DNA from: Luteococcus peritonei
Lineage (GTDB): Bacteria; Actinomycetota; Actinomycetes; Propionibacteriales; Propionibacteriaceae
DNA length: 64,000 nt
Assembly: GCF_039526385.1 (NCBI RefSeq)
Contig: NZ_BAAAIX010000013.1
Location: forward strand, 1 to 64,000
Direction of reading: 5' to 3'
Part shown: piece by piece, positions 1 through 8,268 of the stretch
How positions within the stretch are numbered: position 1 is the first letter of the stretch
Layout: each line of letters opens with the position of its first letter
Translations under genes and position numbers: made by a program
Notes under the pieces: model-generated
Seen by the model: only the letters and a program-made list of their open reading frames with translations
What the model was told of the DNA's origin: nothing
Databases searched by the model: none

Positions 1-83
1 ACACCAGACCCCGCAAGGTCTTGGACTACCGCACCCCAGCTGAAACACTCCAAGACATCATCGGTGTTGCACTGACCCCCTGA
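1..83 (+). CDS. IS30-family transposase, C-terminal end (partial)
   Basis: An open frame enters from the window edge (frame starting at base 3) and ends at TGA 81-83. It encodes about 26 residues beginning TRPRKVLDYRTPAE. The RPRK-x-L-x-Y-x-TPAE signature is the typical extreme C-terminus of IS30-family DDE transposases, so the insertion element lies mostly upstream of the window. Only the tail is visible, so it is unknown whether the transposase is intact. No inverted repeat could be recognised in the few bases after the stop. Confidence 0.7.
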   Translation, partial: TRPRKVLDYRTPAETLQDIIGVALTP

Positions 84-161
84 AGCCACCCCCGGATCCG
101 GGATCGAGGGCGCGGATCTCAGGGTTGGACGCTCGTACCACCGGAACAGGGCCACAACAGC

Positions 162-197
162 CGACGGCCCGGCACCCCATCGGGTGCCGGGCCGTCG
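162..197 (-). terminator. Strong hairpin terminator of pckG
   Basis: A perfect 16-bp stem (162-177 with 182-197) closes on a 4-nt loop just beyond the pckG stop codon. It is GC-rich with no clear U-tract, as is usual in actinobacteria, and could work in both directions, isolating pckG from the IS30 element. Confidence 0.8.
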
Positions 198-211
198 TGC
201 GACTGCTCGGA

Positions 212-2134
212 TCAGGCCTTCTTGACGGCCTCGCGGACGATGTCCAGCTCGTCGGCGATCTCCTGGGGCAGCTTGTGACCGAAGCTCTCCAGCCAGTTCT
301 CCAGGCGGGGCAGCTCGTCGGCCCACTCGTGCGGCACGTAGCGGGTGCACTCCTCGACGACGTCCTCGCCGATGCCCAGGCCGTCGATGTCCAGCTCGCC
401 CTTGCCGGGGACGATGCCCACCGGGGTCTCCTGGCCCTCGACCTTGCCCTCGAGGCGGTCGATCATCCACTTCAGGACACGGCTGTTCTCGCCGAAGCCG
501 GGCCACAGGAACTTGCCGTCGGCACCCTTGCGGAACCAGTTGGTGTAGAAGACCTTGGGCAGCTTGTCCGCCTCGGTCTTGTCGCCCATGTCCAGCCAGT
601 GCTGCAGGTAGTCACCGACGTGGTAGCCCAGGAAGGGCAGCATGGCCATGGGGTCGCGGCGCAGCACGCCCACGGCGCCCTTGGCGGCCGCGGTGGTCTC
701 CGAGGAACAGGTGGCACCCATGTAGACGCCGTGCTTCCAGTCGCGCGACTGGGTCACCAGCGGGATGGTGTTCTCGCGACGGCCACCGAAGATGATGATG
801 TCGATCGGGACGCCGTTGGGGTTGTTGAAGTCCTCGGACAGGATCGGGCACTGCTCGATCGGGGTGCAGAAGCGGCTGTTCGGGTGCGCGGCCTTCTCGT
901 CAGGACGGCCACCCTCCGGGCCGTTCTCCGGGGTCCAGGAGCGGCCCTTCCAGTCGGTGAGGTGCGGGGGCTTGACGGTGGTCATGCCCTCCCACCAGAC
1001 GCCGCCGTGGTCGGTGAGGGCCACGTTGGTGAAGATGTTGTTGCCCTTCTCGATGGTGCGCATCGCGTTCGGGTTGGTGGCCGAACCGGTGCCGGGCGCC
1101 ACGCCGAAGAAGCCGTTCTCCGGGTTGATGGCGTAGAGCCGGCCGTCCTGGCCGAAGCGCATCCAGGCGATGTCGTCGCCCAGGGTCTCGACCTTCCAGC
1201 CGGGGATGGTCGGGTCCAGCATGGCCAGGTTGGTCTTGCCGCAGGCGCTCGGGAAGGCGGCGGCGATGTGGTAGCTCTTGCCCTCGGGGCTGGTGAGCTT
1301 GAGGATCAGCATGTGCTCGGCCATCCAGCCCTCGTCACGACCCATCACCGAGGCGATGCGCAGGGCGTAGCACTTCTTGCCCAGCAGGGAGTTGCCGCCG
1401 TAGCCGGAGCCGTAGCTCCAGATGGTGCGCTCCTCGGGGAAGTGGACGATGTACTTGATGTCGCTGCACGGCCAGGCGACATCCTTCTGGCCGGGGCGCA
1501 GCGGCATGCCCACCGAGTGCAGGCAGGGGACGAACTTGGCCTCGCGCTTGGTCATCTCGTCCAGGGCGGCCTTGCCCATGCGGGTCATGACCTCCATGCT
1601 CAGCACGACGTAGGCGCTGTCGGAGATCTCGACGCCGAACTTGGGGTCCTCGGCGTCCAGCGGGCCCATGCAGAAGGGCATGACGTACATGGTGCGACCG
1701 CGCATGCAGCCGTCGTACAGCCCGACCATGATCTGCTTCATCTCGTCGGGGTGCATCCAGTTGTTGGTGGGACCGGCGTCCTCCTCCTTGGCGGAGCAGA
1801 TGAAGGTCTGGTCCTCCACGCGGGCCACGTCGTCGGGGTCCGTGCGGGCGTAGATCGAGTTCGGCATCTCGGAGTCGTTCAGGCGGACCACGGTGCCGCC
1901 CTTCTCCAGCAGGTCGACGAGCTCGTTCCACTCGGCGTCGGAGCCGTCGCAGTAACGGATGGCCTCGGGCTGGGTGAGGGCAGCGGTCTCGTTCACCCAG
2001 TCGACGATGGACTGCAGCTTGGGGACCTCTCCATGGACGGGGATGTCCTTGACGTCCTTGCGATCGAACGTCTCGCGCTCGCCGTCCTCCTGGTAGACGA
2101 CGGCGTCGGGGTTCACTCCGGGATACATGCTCAC
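212..2134 (-). CDS. pckG: Phosphoenolpyruvate carboxykinase (GTP)
   Basis: Converts oxaloacetate plus GTP to PEP, CO2 and GDP (gluconeogenesis and anaplerosis, cytosol). The product is 640 aa, slightly longer than the usual 600-620. The P-loop kinase-1 motif FPSACGKTNLAML, with the active-site Cys near residue 298, and the downstream metal and nucleotide motifs are intact, marking the GTP-dependent class. GTG at 2134 is chosen as the start because AAGGAG lies 10 nt upstream; an in-frame ATG two codons later is too far from it. The gene stands alone between a strong hairpin and an upstream region holding a candidate ACCAGT-N6-ACTGGT operator. Confidence 0.96.
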   Translation of the reverse strand: MSMYPGVNPDAVVYQEDGERETFDRKDVKDIPVHGEVPKLQSIVDWVNETAALTQPEAIRYCDGSDAEWNELVDLLEKGGTVVRLNDSEMPNSIYARTDPDDVARVEDQTFICSAKEEDAGPTNNWMHPDEMKQIMVGLYDGCMRGRTMYVMPFCMGPLDAEDPKFGVEISDSAYVVLSMEVMTRMGKAALDEMTKREAKFVPCLHSVGMPLRPGQKDVAWPCSDIKYIVHFPEERTIWSYGSGYGGNSLLGKKCYALRIASVMGRDEGWMAEHMLILKLTSPEGKSYHIAAAFPSACGKTNLAMLDPTIPGWKVETLGDDIAWMRFGQDGRLYAINPENGFFGVAPGTGSATNPNAMRTIEKGNNIFTNVALTDHGGVWWEGMTTVKPPHLTDWKGRSWTPENGPEGGRPDEKAAHPNSRFCTPIEQCPILSEDFNNPNGVPIDIIIFGGRRENTIPLVTQSRDWKHGVYMGATCSSETTAAAKGAVGVLRRDPMAMLPFLGYHVGDYLQHWLDMGDKTEADKLPKVFYTNWFRKGADGKFLWPGFGENSRVLKWMIDRLEGKVEGQETPVGIVPGKGELDIDGLGIGEDVVEECTRYVPHEWADELPRLENWLESFGHKLPQEIADELDIVREAVKKA

Positions 2135-2179
2135 GTCTGGTGCTCTCCTTGTACTTCGGTGTACTTGGTGGCGCATCAG

Positions 2180-2197
2180 ACCAGTAGTTCAACTGGT
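2180..2197 (-). promoter_or_regulatory. Candidate operator upstream of pckG
   Basis: Perfect dyad ACCAGT-N6-ACTGGT, 45 bp before the pckG GTG start. The geometry is that of a dimeric repressor site. Which regulator binds is not visible in this window. Confidence 0.4.
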
Positions 2198-2348
2198 TCC
2201 AAATAAGACCACCGGGATGGGTTGTATCATTGCCCATCGGTGGAATTCATGTCCACTCGGGCGCCCGGGGTCGGTCGGCGGCGTCGCTGGGCTCGATTTG
2301 TGTCCCCGGCGGGGCGGGGGTAGAGTTACTACTCGCCCGCAAGGCACT

Positions 2349-2421
2349 GCACTCGTGGCTCAATGGATAGAGCATCTGACTACGGATCAGAAGGTTGGGG
2401 GTTCGAGTCCCTCCGAGTGCG
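2349..2421 (+). tRNA. tRNA-Arg (anticodon ACG)
   Basis: Full cloverleaf: 7-bp acceptor GCACTCG/CGAGTGC, D-arm, anticodon stem TCTGA/TCAGA around loop CTACGGA (anticodon at 2382-2384), and a T-arm with TTCGAGT loop. CCA is not encoded. This is the A34-to-inosine substrate of TadA, whose gene lies at 16071. Confidence 0.95.
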
Positions 2422-2431
2422 CAACAGGATG

Positions 2432-2465
2432 CAGGAGGCTCGCAGCGCAAGCTGCGGGCCTCCTG
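2432..2465 (+). terminator. Terminator after tRNA-Arg
   Basis: A 14-bp stem with one G-U pair (2432-2445 with 2452-2465) and a 6-nt loop starts 10 nt after the tRNA and is followed by TTCTGTGTTG, giving a short T-rich run. Confidence 0.75.
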
Positions 2466-3065
2466 TTCTGTGTTGTGGGAAATATCACAGGACCCGTTCC
2501 GCATCACGGGACGCCAGGGATCACCCCTCGACCCGCTGCTCCTCGGAGGCCGGCTGGTGCCTCGACGGCTACCCGCGCGCCGCTGCGTCCCTCCTTGTCC
2601 TCCCATCCCGCGGCTTGTTCTTCACCTCGCGCCCCGGGAAGGACGTTGCGCCGGCACTACACGCGCGACGCTGCATCCGGGGCGCGACGTTGCGCTTGGG
2701 GCGCGACGTGGCTGCCGGGGCGCAGCCAGTCGACCTGGTGCTGCCCGGGGTCCCGGATGTCCCTCGTCGACGGACGCAGCGTGCCCCCAGCGGGAGCCCA
2801 CGGGGGAGTGGGCCTCTGCTGGGGGCACGGCCTGTCTGACGCGGGTTGCCGGGTACTGGCACCATCCCTGTCCCTGGGCGCCTCGTGAGCGCCGTCCGGA
2901 TGTCGATCCGCCTGGCCTCGTGGGCCCGTGCGGTGGCACCAATCTCGCTCCGCGAGGGCAATCTGGGCAACAACCGGCAAAGAAATTGGTCACATTGCGC
3001 AGAATCAGGCCCAAGACCTGCGACAGACTGGTCACATCCTGTAGTCGCAGTGGTCAGGAGGACTG
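2466..3065. other. 600-bp gap with degenerate GCGCGACG repeats and one long hairpin
   Basis: I see no convincing gene. Around 2643-2711 the unit GCGCGACGTTG or close variants recurs about four times. At 2781-2828 GTGCCCCCAGC pairs with GCTGGGGGCAC, with an inner GCCCAC/GTGGGC stem, giving an extended imperfect hairpin. The last 80 bp hold the spaced TGGTCA motifs in front of the Lrp gene. Confidence 0.5.
2987..3056 (+). promoter_or_regulatory. Spaced TGGTCACAT / TGGTCA direct motifs before the Lrp gene
   Basis: TGGTCACAT occurs at 2987-2995 and 3029-3037, and TGGTCA again at 3051-3056. The spacings of 42 and 22 bp are near whole helical turns. Lrp-family proteins bind phased sites and commonly autoregulate, so these are plausible sites for the product of the gene at 3066. 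Confidence 0.35.
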
Positions 3066-3644
3066 ATGTACCAGCTCGACGAGACCGACCGTCGCATCCT
3101 CGCGGTGCTCGACGAGGACCCCCGCATGCCCGTGCTGCTGCTGGCCCAGAAGACCGGCCTGGCCCGCGGCACGGTGCAGGCCCGGCTGGAGCGCTATCGC
3201 GAGCACGGCATCCTGCGGCTGGCCTCCACCCGGATCCAGCCCGCCGCCCTGGGCTGCGGGCTGGCGGCCACCGTCTCCGCCGAACTCGACCAGCACCAGC
3301 TGGAGCGGGCCGTCGAGGCACTGCGTCGCATCCCCGAGGTGCTGGAGTGCTTCGCGCCGGCCGGCGGCACCGACCTGCTCTGCCGCGTCGTGGCGCGCGA
3401 TCCCGACGACCTCTACCGGGTCAGCGAGGAGATCCGGCTGTGCCCGGGCATCCTGCGCACCTCCACCAGCGTCTTCCTGCGCGAGGTGGTGCCCTACCGG
3501 GTGCGGCCCTTGCTGGAGGCCGACCAGCCCGCTGCGGGGCGGGGCGCACCGGCGCGCCGCTCCTCCGCCCGCCAGGCGGCAACGGGAGGTTCGGCACGCA
3601 ATCCGGCACCGCGTCGCCGCGGTTCGGGGCCCACCCGCACCTAG
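3066..3644 (+). CDS. Lrp/AsnC-family transcriptional regulator
   Basis: A 192-aa DNA-binding regulator. Residues 1-60 form the AsnC-type helix-turn-helix (LDETDRRILAVLDEDPR... TGLARGTVQARLERY), followed by a RAM-type ligand-binding domain to about residue 145. A basic, low-complexity tail of about 40 residues rich in Ala, Arg and Ser makes it longer than the usual 150 aa. The ATG follows AGGAGG by 4 nt. It lies 48 bp upstream of the PEP-utilizing enzyme gene on the same strand, so it may control that gene; the effector cannot be read from sequence. Confidence 0.88.
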   Translation: MYQLDETDRRILAVLDEDPRMPVLLLAQKTGLARGTVQARLERYREHGILRLASTRIQPAALGCGLAATVSAELDQHQLERAVEALRRIPEVLECFAPAGGTDLLCRVVARDPDDLYRVSEEIRLCPGILRTSTSVFLREVVPYRVRPLLEADQPAAGRGAPARRSSARQAATGGSARNPAPRRRGSGPTRT

Positions 3645-3692
3645 ACTTGTGGGCGGGCGTCGCGGCGACGCCCCGAGCGAGGAAGTGGCCCC

Positions 3693-6320
3693 ATGAGCAC
3701 CATCATCTGGCTGGACCAGGCCGCCGAGGCAGCCCTGCTGGGAGGCAAGGGCGCCAACCTGTCCGAGCTGCTGCGGGCCGGTTTCCCAGTGCCCAACGGC
3801 TTCGTGGTCACCACCCGCGCCTACCGCGACTACCTCGATGCCCACGAGCTGGACGAACCGCTCGCGCGCGCCGTCGCGGCCGGTGACGACGAGGCCGCAC
3901 GCGCCCTGTTCAGCGCGCCGTTGCCGGCCGACCTGGCCGCCCAGGTGCAGCAGGCCTGGCAGCAGCTGGGCGGCGGGCCGGTGGCCGTGCGCAGCTCCGG
4001 AACCGCCGAGGACCTGCCCCAGGCCAGCTTCGCCGGGCAGCAGGACAGCTTCCTCAATGTGCACGGCGCCGAGCAGGTCTGCGATGCGGTGCGGGCCTGT
4101 TTCGCCTCGCTGTGGACCCGGCGCGCGGTGGCCTACCGTGCCCGCCACGGCCTGGCCGAGAGCCCCGTCGCGCTGGCCGTGGTGGTGCAGAAGCTGGTCC
4201 CGGCCGAGGCCTCCGGCGTGATGTTCACCGCCAGCCCCACCACGGGAAGCCCTGACGAGGTGGTGATCCAGGCCGCCTTCGGGCTGGGGGAGAGCGTGGT
4301 CCAGGGCGGCGCTGCAGACACCCTGGTGGTGCGCGAGCGCGAGGTGGTGCAGCGCGAGACGGCGGACAAGCACTCCCAGAGCGTGGTGGCCGAGGGGCAG
4401 GGCGTCACCAGCCAGCAGCTGCCCCGGGCCCGGCGCCGTGAGGGGGTGCTGGACGACTCTGCTGCCGTCGAGCTGGCCGAGCTGGGGCGTCGCGTGGAAG
4501 GGCACTTCGGGTGCCCGCAGGACATCGAGTGGGTGCGCACCGACGGCGTCTTCGTGCTGGTGCAGTCACGCCCGGTGACCGTGCTGGCCGGCGAGGTCGG
4601 CCCGGTCCCCGAGGACTGGCCGGTCGACGACGAGAAGGCGATGTACGTGCGCGCCTCCATCGTCGAGCAGATGCCGGACCCGCTCTCGCCGCTCTTCGCG
4701 GACATGGTGCGTCCCGCCGTCGCCGAGTCGCTGCGGGAGGTGCTGGCCACCTACTTCGACGACACCACGCTGCAGCCGGGCGACATGGACCTGCCCACCA
4801 TCAACGGCTATGCCTACTACCGCTACAGCCGCGAGGGAATGCTGCGACTGCTCAAGAAGAGCCCGCAGGCGATCGCCGCGGTGGCCGGGCGCAGCGAGTA
4901 CAACGGCGAGAAGCTGTGGAACCAGGCGCATCCGCACTACGCCGCGCTGGTGCACGAGTGGGAGTCGAACACGCTGGACCACCTGTCCAGCCAGGAACTG
5001 CTCGACGGCGTGCAGGAGCTGCTCGACGCGGGTTGCCGCTACTACTCCAGCGTGCAGGCGCTGATCCCGCTGGCCGCCAGCGCGGAGATCCCCTTCGTGA
5101 AGCTCTACTCCACCGGCGCCCGCCATGCCGACGACCCGCCCGCCGAGGTCTTCCTGCTGGGCTTCGAGTCGCGCCCGATCCAGGCCGAGAGCTCGCTGTG
5201 GGCGCTGGCGCAGTGGACCCGCGGCCAGCAGCAGCTCGCCGACGCCCTGCGCCAGGGCCGCCCGCTGGGCCAGCTCGACGGCCTGCCCGGAGCCGAGGAG
5301 TTCGGACACCGGCTCGAGGCGCACCTGGAGCGTTACGGCCACACCGTCTACAACCTCGACTTCATGGTGCCGGTGCCGGCCGACGACCCGGCGCCGCTGC
5401 TGGAGACGCTGCGCTGGTACCTGTCGGGCCACGGCGAGGATCCGCAGGCCAGGCTGGCGCGGCAGGCCGAGGCGCGGCGGCAGGCCGAGGCCGGGGTGAT
5501 CGACCGGCTGGACCCGGCCCGCAAGGCCATCCTCAAGCCCCTGCTGGACAAGGCCCAGCACCTGGCGCCGCTGCGCGAGGACGCGCTGGCCGACGTGGGT
5601 CTGGCCTGGCCGGTGATGCGCCGGATGCTCGCCGAGCTGGGCCGGCGGCTGGTCGACGTCGGCACCCTGCAGGACTCCGAGGAGGTCTACTGGCTGCACC
5701 TCGACGAGCTCACCGACCTGGTGGGGCGCCTGGACCGCTTCGAGGGCGACCAGCCCAGCCGCGCCGCCGACATCGCCGCCCGACGCGCCACCTGGCGTGG
5801 CCAGCGTGCCGCCACCCCGCCCCAGCTGCTGCCCCGCAATGCCTGGTACCGGATGTTCCACCGTTTCATGCCCGCCATGCAGGACCAGCAGGCCGGCCCC
5901 GTGATCCGGGGGCTCGGCGCCAGCCAGGGCCGGATCACCGGCCCGGTGCGCCTGCTGCGCGGCCCGGAGGACTTCGAGCGGATGGAGCCCGGCGACGTGC
6001 TGGTCAGCCCCATCACGACCCCCGCCTGGACCCCGCTGTTCGCGATGGCTGCCGCCGTGGTCACCGACGTGGGCGGCCCGCTCTCGCACAGCTCCATCGT
6101 GGCGCGCGAGTACGGGATCCCTGCCGTGCTGGGCACCGGTATCGCCACCCGGCGGCTGCGTGACGGGATGCTGGTCACCGTCGACGGTGACCGGGGCACC
6201 GTGACCCTGCCGCAGGGTGAGCAACCCATCGAGACCGGGTTCCGGCCGAAGGTGCCGTACAAGTTCGCGATCGGCGCGGCGGCGGCCGCGGCCGCCATGA
6301 TTGCCCGGAGGGTGATGTGA
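3693..6320 (+). CDS. PEP-utilizing ATP-dependent phosphotransferase (rifampin-phosphotransferase-like domain order)
   Basis: The 875-aa protein begins with a PPDK/PEP-synthase ATP-grasp domain (residues about 1-310, with LGGKGANLSEL and VAVRSSGTAED motifs). A long middle domain follows, and a swivelling phosphohistidine domain ends it (GGPLSHSSIVAREYGIPAV, catalytic His799). Canonical PEP synthase has a PEP/pyruvate barrel after the His domain; that barrel is missing here. The order ATP - substrate domain - His is that of rifampin phosphotransferase and relatives, which transfer the ATP beta-phosphate to a small molecule. Whether rifamycin is the substrate is not shown. The C-terminus carries an unusual Ala-rich hydrophobic stretch ending in RRVM. 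The stop overlaps the GTG of the next gene. Confidence 0.8.
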   Translation: MSTIIWLDQAAEAALLGGKGANLSELLRAGFPVPNGFVVTTRAYRDYLDAHELDEPLARAVAAGDDEAARALFSAPLPADLAAQVQQAWQQLGGGPVAVRSSGTAEDLPQASFAGQQDSFLNVHGAEQVCDAVRACFASLWTRRAVAYRARHGLAESPVALAVVVQKLVPAEASGVMFTASPTTGSPDEVVIQAAFGLGESVVQGGAADTLVVREREVVQRETADKHSQSVVAEGQGVTSQQLPRARRREGVLDDSAAVELAELGRRVEGHFGCPQDIEWVRTDGVFVLVQSRPVTVLAGEVGPVPEDWPVDDEKAMYVRASIVEQMPDPLSPLFADMVRPAVAESLREVLATYFDDTTLQPGDMDLPTINGYAYYRYSREGMLRLLKKSPQAIAAVAGRSEYNGEKLWNQAHPHYAALVHEWESNTLDHLSSQELLDGVQELLDAGCRYYSSVQALIPLAASAEIPFVKLYSTGARHADDPPAEVFLLGFESRPIQAESSLWALAQWTRGQQQLADALRQGRPLGQLDGLPGAEEFGHRLEAHLERYGHTVYNLDFMVPVPADDPAPLLETLRWYLSGHGEDPQARLARQAEARRQAEAGVIDRLDPARKAILKPLLDKAQHLAPLREDALADVGLAWPVMRRMLAELGRRLVDVGTLQDSEEVYWLHLDELTDLVGRLDRFEGDQPSRAADIAARRATWRGQRAATPPQLLPRNAWYRMFHRFMPAMQDQQAGPVIRGLGASQGRITGPVRLLRGPEDFERMEPGDVLVSPITTPAWTPLFAMAAAVVTDVGGPLSHSSIVAREYGIPAVLGTGIATRRLRDGMLVTVDGDRGTVTLPQGEQPIETGFRPKVPYKFAIGAAAAAAAMIARRVM

Positions 6321-6880
6321 GGCGCGGTGCCGCGGCGCTGGCCGTGCTGGTGATCGTGCTCCTGTCCGGGTGCTCCGACGAGCCGGAGCAGACCGAGCCG
6401 ACGCCGAGCGGGCCCGGCCAGGTGGAGCTCGGCTACACCGTGCCCGCCGGGATGAAGGAGGTGACCGTGCCCGCCTCCAGCCCCAGCGGCGGCATGCGCT
6501 ACGACATCAAGCTGTTCACCGGCTCCGACGGCTGCGAGCTGCGCGCGGTGCGCCTGCTGCTGCCCAAGGGGGACGGCACCCAGGACACCGATGCCACCTA
6601 CAACATGCTGGGTGCCGTGATGGAGGCCTCCGGGGTGACGCAGTTCAAGACCGAGGGGCTGGCCGTGGCCGGCAGGCCCGGTCCGGTGCCCGCGCTGGCC
6701 ATGGAGGGCAGCTCGTCGGCGCTGGACCTGCGCGCCGCCGGCCGGATGAGCAATGACTCGCTGCAGGGCTTCCAGCTGGTCTACGGCTGCCCGCGCGGCA
6801 AGCTCCAGGAGGAGACCTGGCACAACCTGCTCACCACCATGACGGTCGACGGCTTCACCGGATCCATCAAGCAGGACTGA
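6317..6880 (+). CDS. Putative lipoprotein of unknown function
   Basis: A 187-aa product with a type II signal peptide: a positively charged MRR start, a hydrophobic core and lipobox LSGC (lipidated Cys19), followed by an acidic/proline linker. The mature part resembles no family I recognise. The GTG start overlaps the TGA of the preceding phosphotransferase gene (GTGA), with GGAGGG just upstream, so the two are translationally coupled. It is probably anchored on the outer face of the membrane. Confidence 0.8.
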   Translation: MRRGAAALAVLVIVLLSGCSDEPEQTEPTPSGPGQVELGYTVPAGMKEVTVPASSPSGGMRYDIKLFTGSDGCELRAVRLLLPKGDGTQDTDATYNMLGAVMEASGVTQFKTEGLAVAGRPGPVPALAMEGSSSALDLRAAGRMSNDSLQGFQLVYGCPRGKLQEETWHNLLTTMTVDGFTGSIKQD

Positions 6881-6953
6881 CCCCCCCACCCCTGGGGGTG
6901 GCCTGCTGCGGACCTGGTCGGGGGCGGGTGGCCGCGTGCTGTAGGAAGACACA

Positions 6954-8258
6954 GTGAACGTGCCCGACCTGACCTACCTGGTGGTGGGATTCGCCCTTCT
7001 GCTGGCCTCCCTGCTACCTGCCGCGCTGCGTCGGCTGCCGATGTCGGCGCCCATGGTGCTGGTGCTCTTCGGCGTCCTGCTCGGCCTGACGCCGGTGCCC
7101 GACGACTGGGTGGACCCGATGGCCCATCGCGCCGTCGTCGAGCACCTCACCGAGCTGTGCGTGCTGGTGGCCCTGATGGGCGTCGGGCTGGCCCTGGACC
7201 GCCCGATCAGCCTGCGACGCTGGCACACCTGGCGCGACTGGTCGGCCTCCTGGCGGCTGCTGCTGGTGGCGATGCCGTTGACCATCGCCGGAGTGGCCCT
7301 GGCGGGCTGGGGACTGATGGGCCTGGCCCCGGCCAGCGCGCTGCTGCTGGGTGCGGCGCTGGCGCCCACCGACCCGGTGCTGGCCAGCGACGTGCAGGTG
7401 GAGGGGCCGACGGCCGGCGTCGGTGCCGAGGAGCTGGACGAGGAGCACGAGGTGCGCTTCGGCCTCACCGCGGAGGCGGGCATGAACGACGGCCTGGCCT
7501 TCCCCTTCGTCTACGCGGCGATCGCCTGGGCCGGTGCGGGGGCCTTCGGGAGCTGGGCCTGGCACTGGCTGTGGTGGGACCTGCTGGCCCGGGTGGCGCT
7601 GGGCGTCGGTGCGGGTGTGGCCGTCGGCTGGCTGCTGGGTCGGCTGGCCTTCCGGCCCCCGCGTCGTGAGCTGCGACGGGTGCTCACCGGCGAACCGCTG
7701 CTGGCGCTGGCCTGCCTGGCGCTGTCCTACGGTGCCGCGGAGCTGGTGCACGGCTACGGCTTCCTGGCGGTCTTCTGCGCCGCGGTGACGATGCGCTGGA
7801 TGGAACCCGACCATGCCCACCACCAGGCCATGCACGAGGTGACGGAGCGTCTGGAGCGGCTGCTCACCCTGCTGATGCTGCTGCTGATCGGCCTGGCCCC
7901 CACCAGCGGTGGGCTGGTCCACCTGAGCTGGTCGGGGGTGGCCGTGGGGCTGCTGCTGGTCTTCGTGATCCGTCCGCTGGCCGGTTGGCTCTCGCTGGTG
8001 GTGCGCAGCCGGCGCGAGCGCTCGGCCGGACGTCGTCTGAACCGCCGCGACATGGCGGTGACGGCCTTCTTCGGCGTGCGCGGGATCGGCACCATCTACT
8101 ACCTGGCCTATGCCACCGGGCAGGCCAGCTTCGAGGGCATGGAGTCGCTGTGGACCACCGCGGCCTTCACCATCGTGCTCTCGGTGCTGGTGCACGGGGC
8201 CCTGTCCGGGCTGGCGATGGACTGGCTCGAGCGACGCAACCGCGTCGTCACCGGATGA
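6954..8258 (+). CDS. Cation:proton antiporter, CPA1 (NhaP) type
   Basis: A 434-aa polytopic membrane protein with about 11-12 hydrophobic segments. The conserved ion-site motif APTDPVLASD and the following GLTAEAGMNDGLAFPF segment are diagnostic of CPA1 Na+(K+)/H+ exchangers. It should export Na+ or K+ in exchange for protons for pH and salt homeostasis. GTG 6954 is used as the start, with AGGAAG 7 nt upstream. No cytosolic regulatory domain follows the membrane part, unlike the second antiporter at 18513. Confidence 0.9.
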   Translation: MNVPDLTYLVVGFALLLASLLPAALRRLPMSAPMVLVLFGVLLGLTPVPDDWVDPMAHRAVVEHLTELCVLVALMGVGLALDRPISLRRWHTWRDWSASWRLLLVAMPLTIAGVALAGWGLMGLAPASALLLGAALAPTDPVLASDVQVEGPTAGVGAEELDEEHEVRFGLTAEAGMNDGLAFPFVYAAIAWAGAGAFGSWAWHWLWWDLLARVALGVGAGVAVGWLLGRLAFRPPRRELRRVLTGEPLLALACLALSYGAAELVHGYGFLAVFCAAVTMRWMEPDHAHHQAMHEVTERLERLLTLLMLLLIGLAPTSGGLVHLSWSGVAVGLLLVFVIRPLAGWLSLVVRSRRERSAGRRLNRRDMAVTAFFGVRGIGTIYYLAYATGQASFEGMESLWTTAAFTIVLSVLVHGALSGLAMDWLERRNRVVTG

Positions 8259-8268
8259 CCTCAGGCCC

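Noticed and set aside
125..2206. A 693-aa open frame on the + strand opposite pckG
   Set aside because: It is the GC3-driven antisense shadow of pckG, with low-complexity Val/Leu/Gly/His/Asp composition and no family motif.
3601..3692. Rifamycin-associated element (RAE) upstream of the Rph-like gene
   Set aside because: I looked for the GC-rich inverted repeat typical of RAE and found only a small GGGCGTCGC/GCGACGCCC stem with a 1-nt centre; it does not match what I recall.
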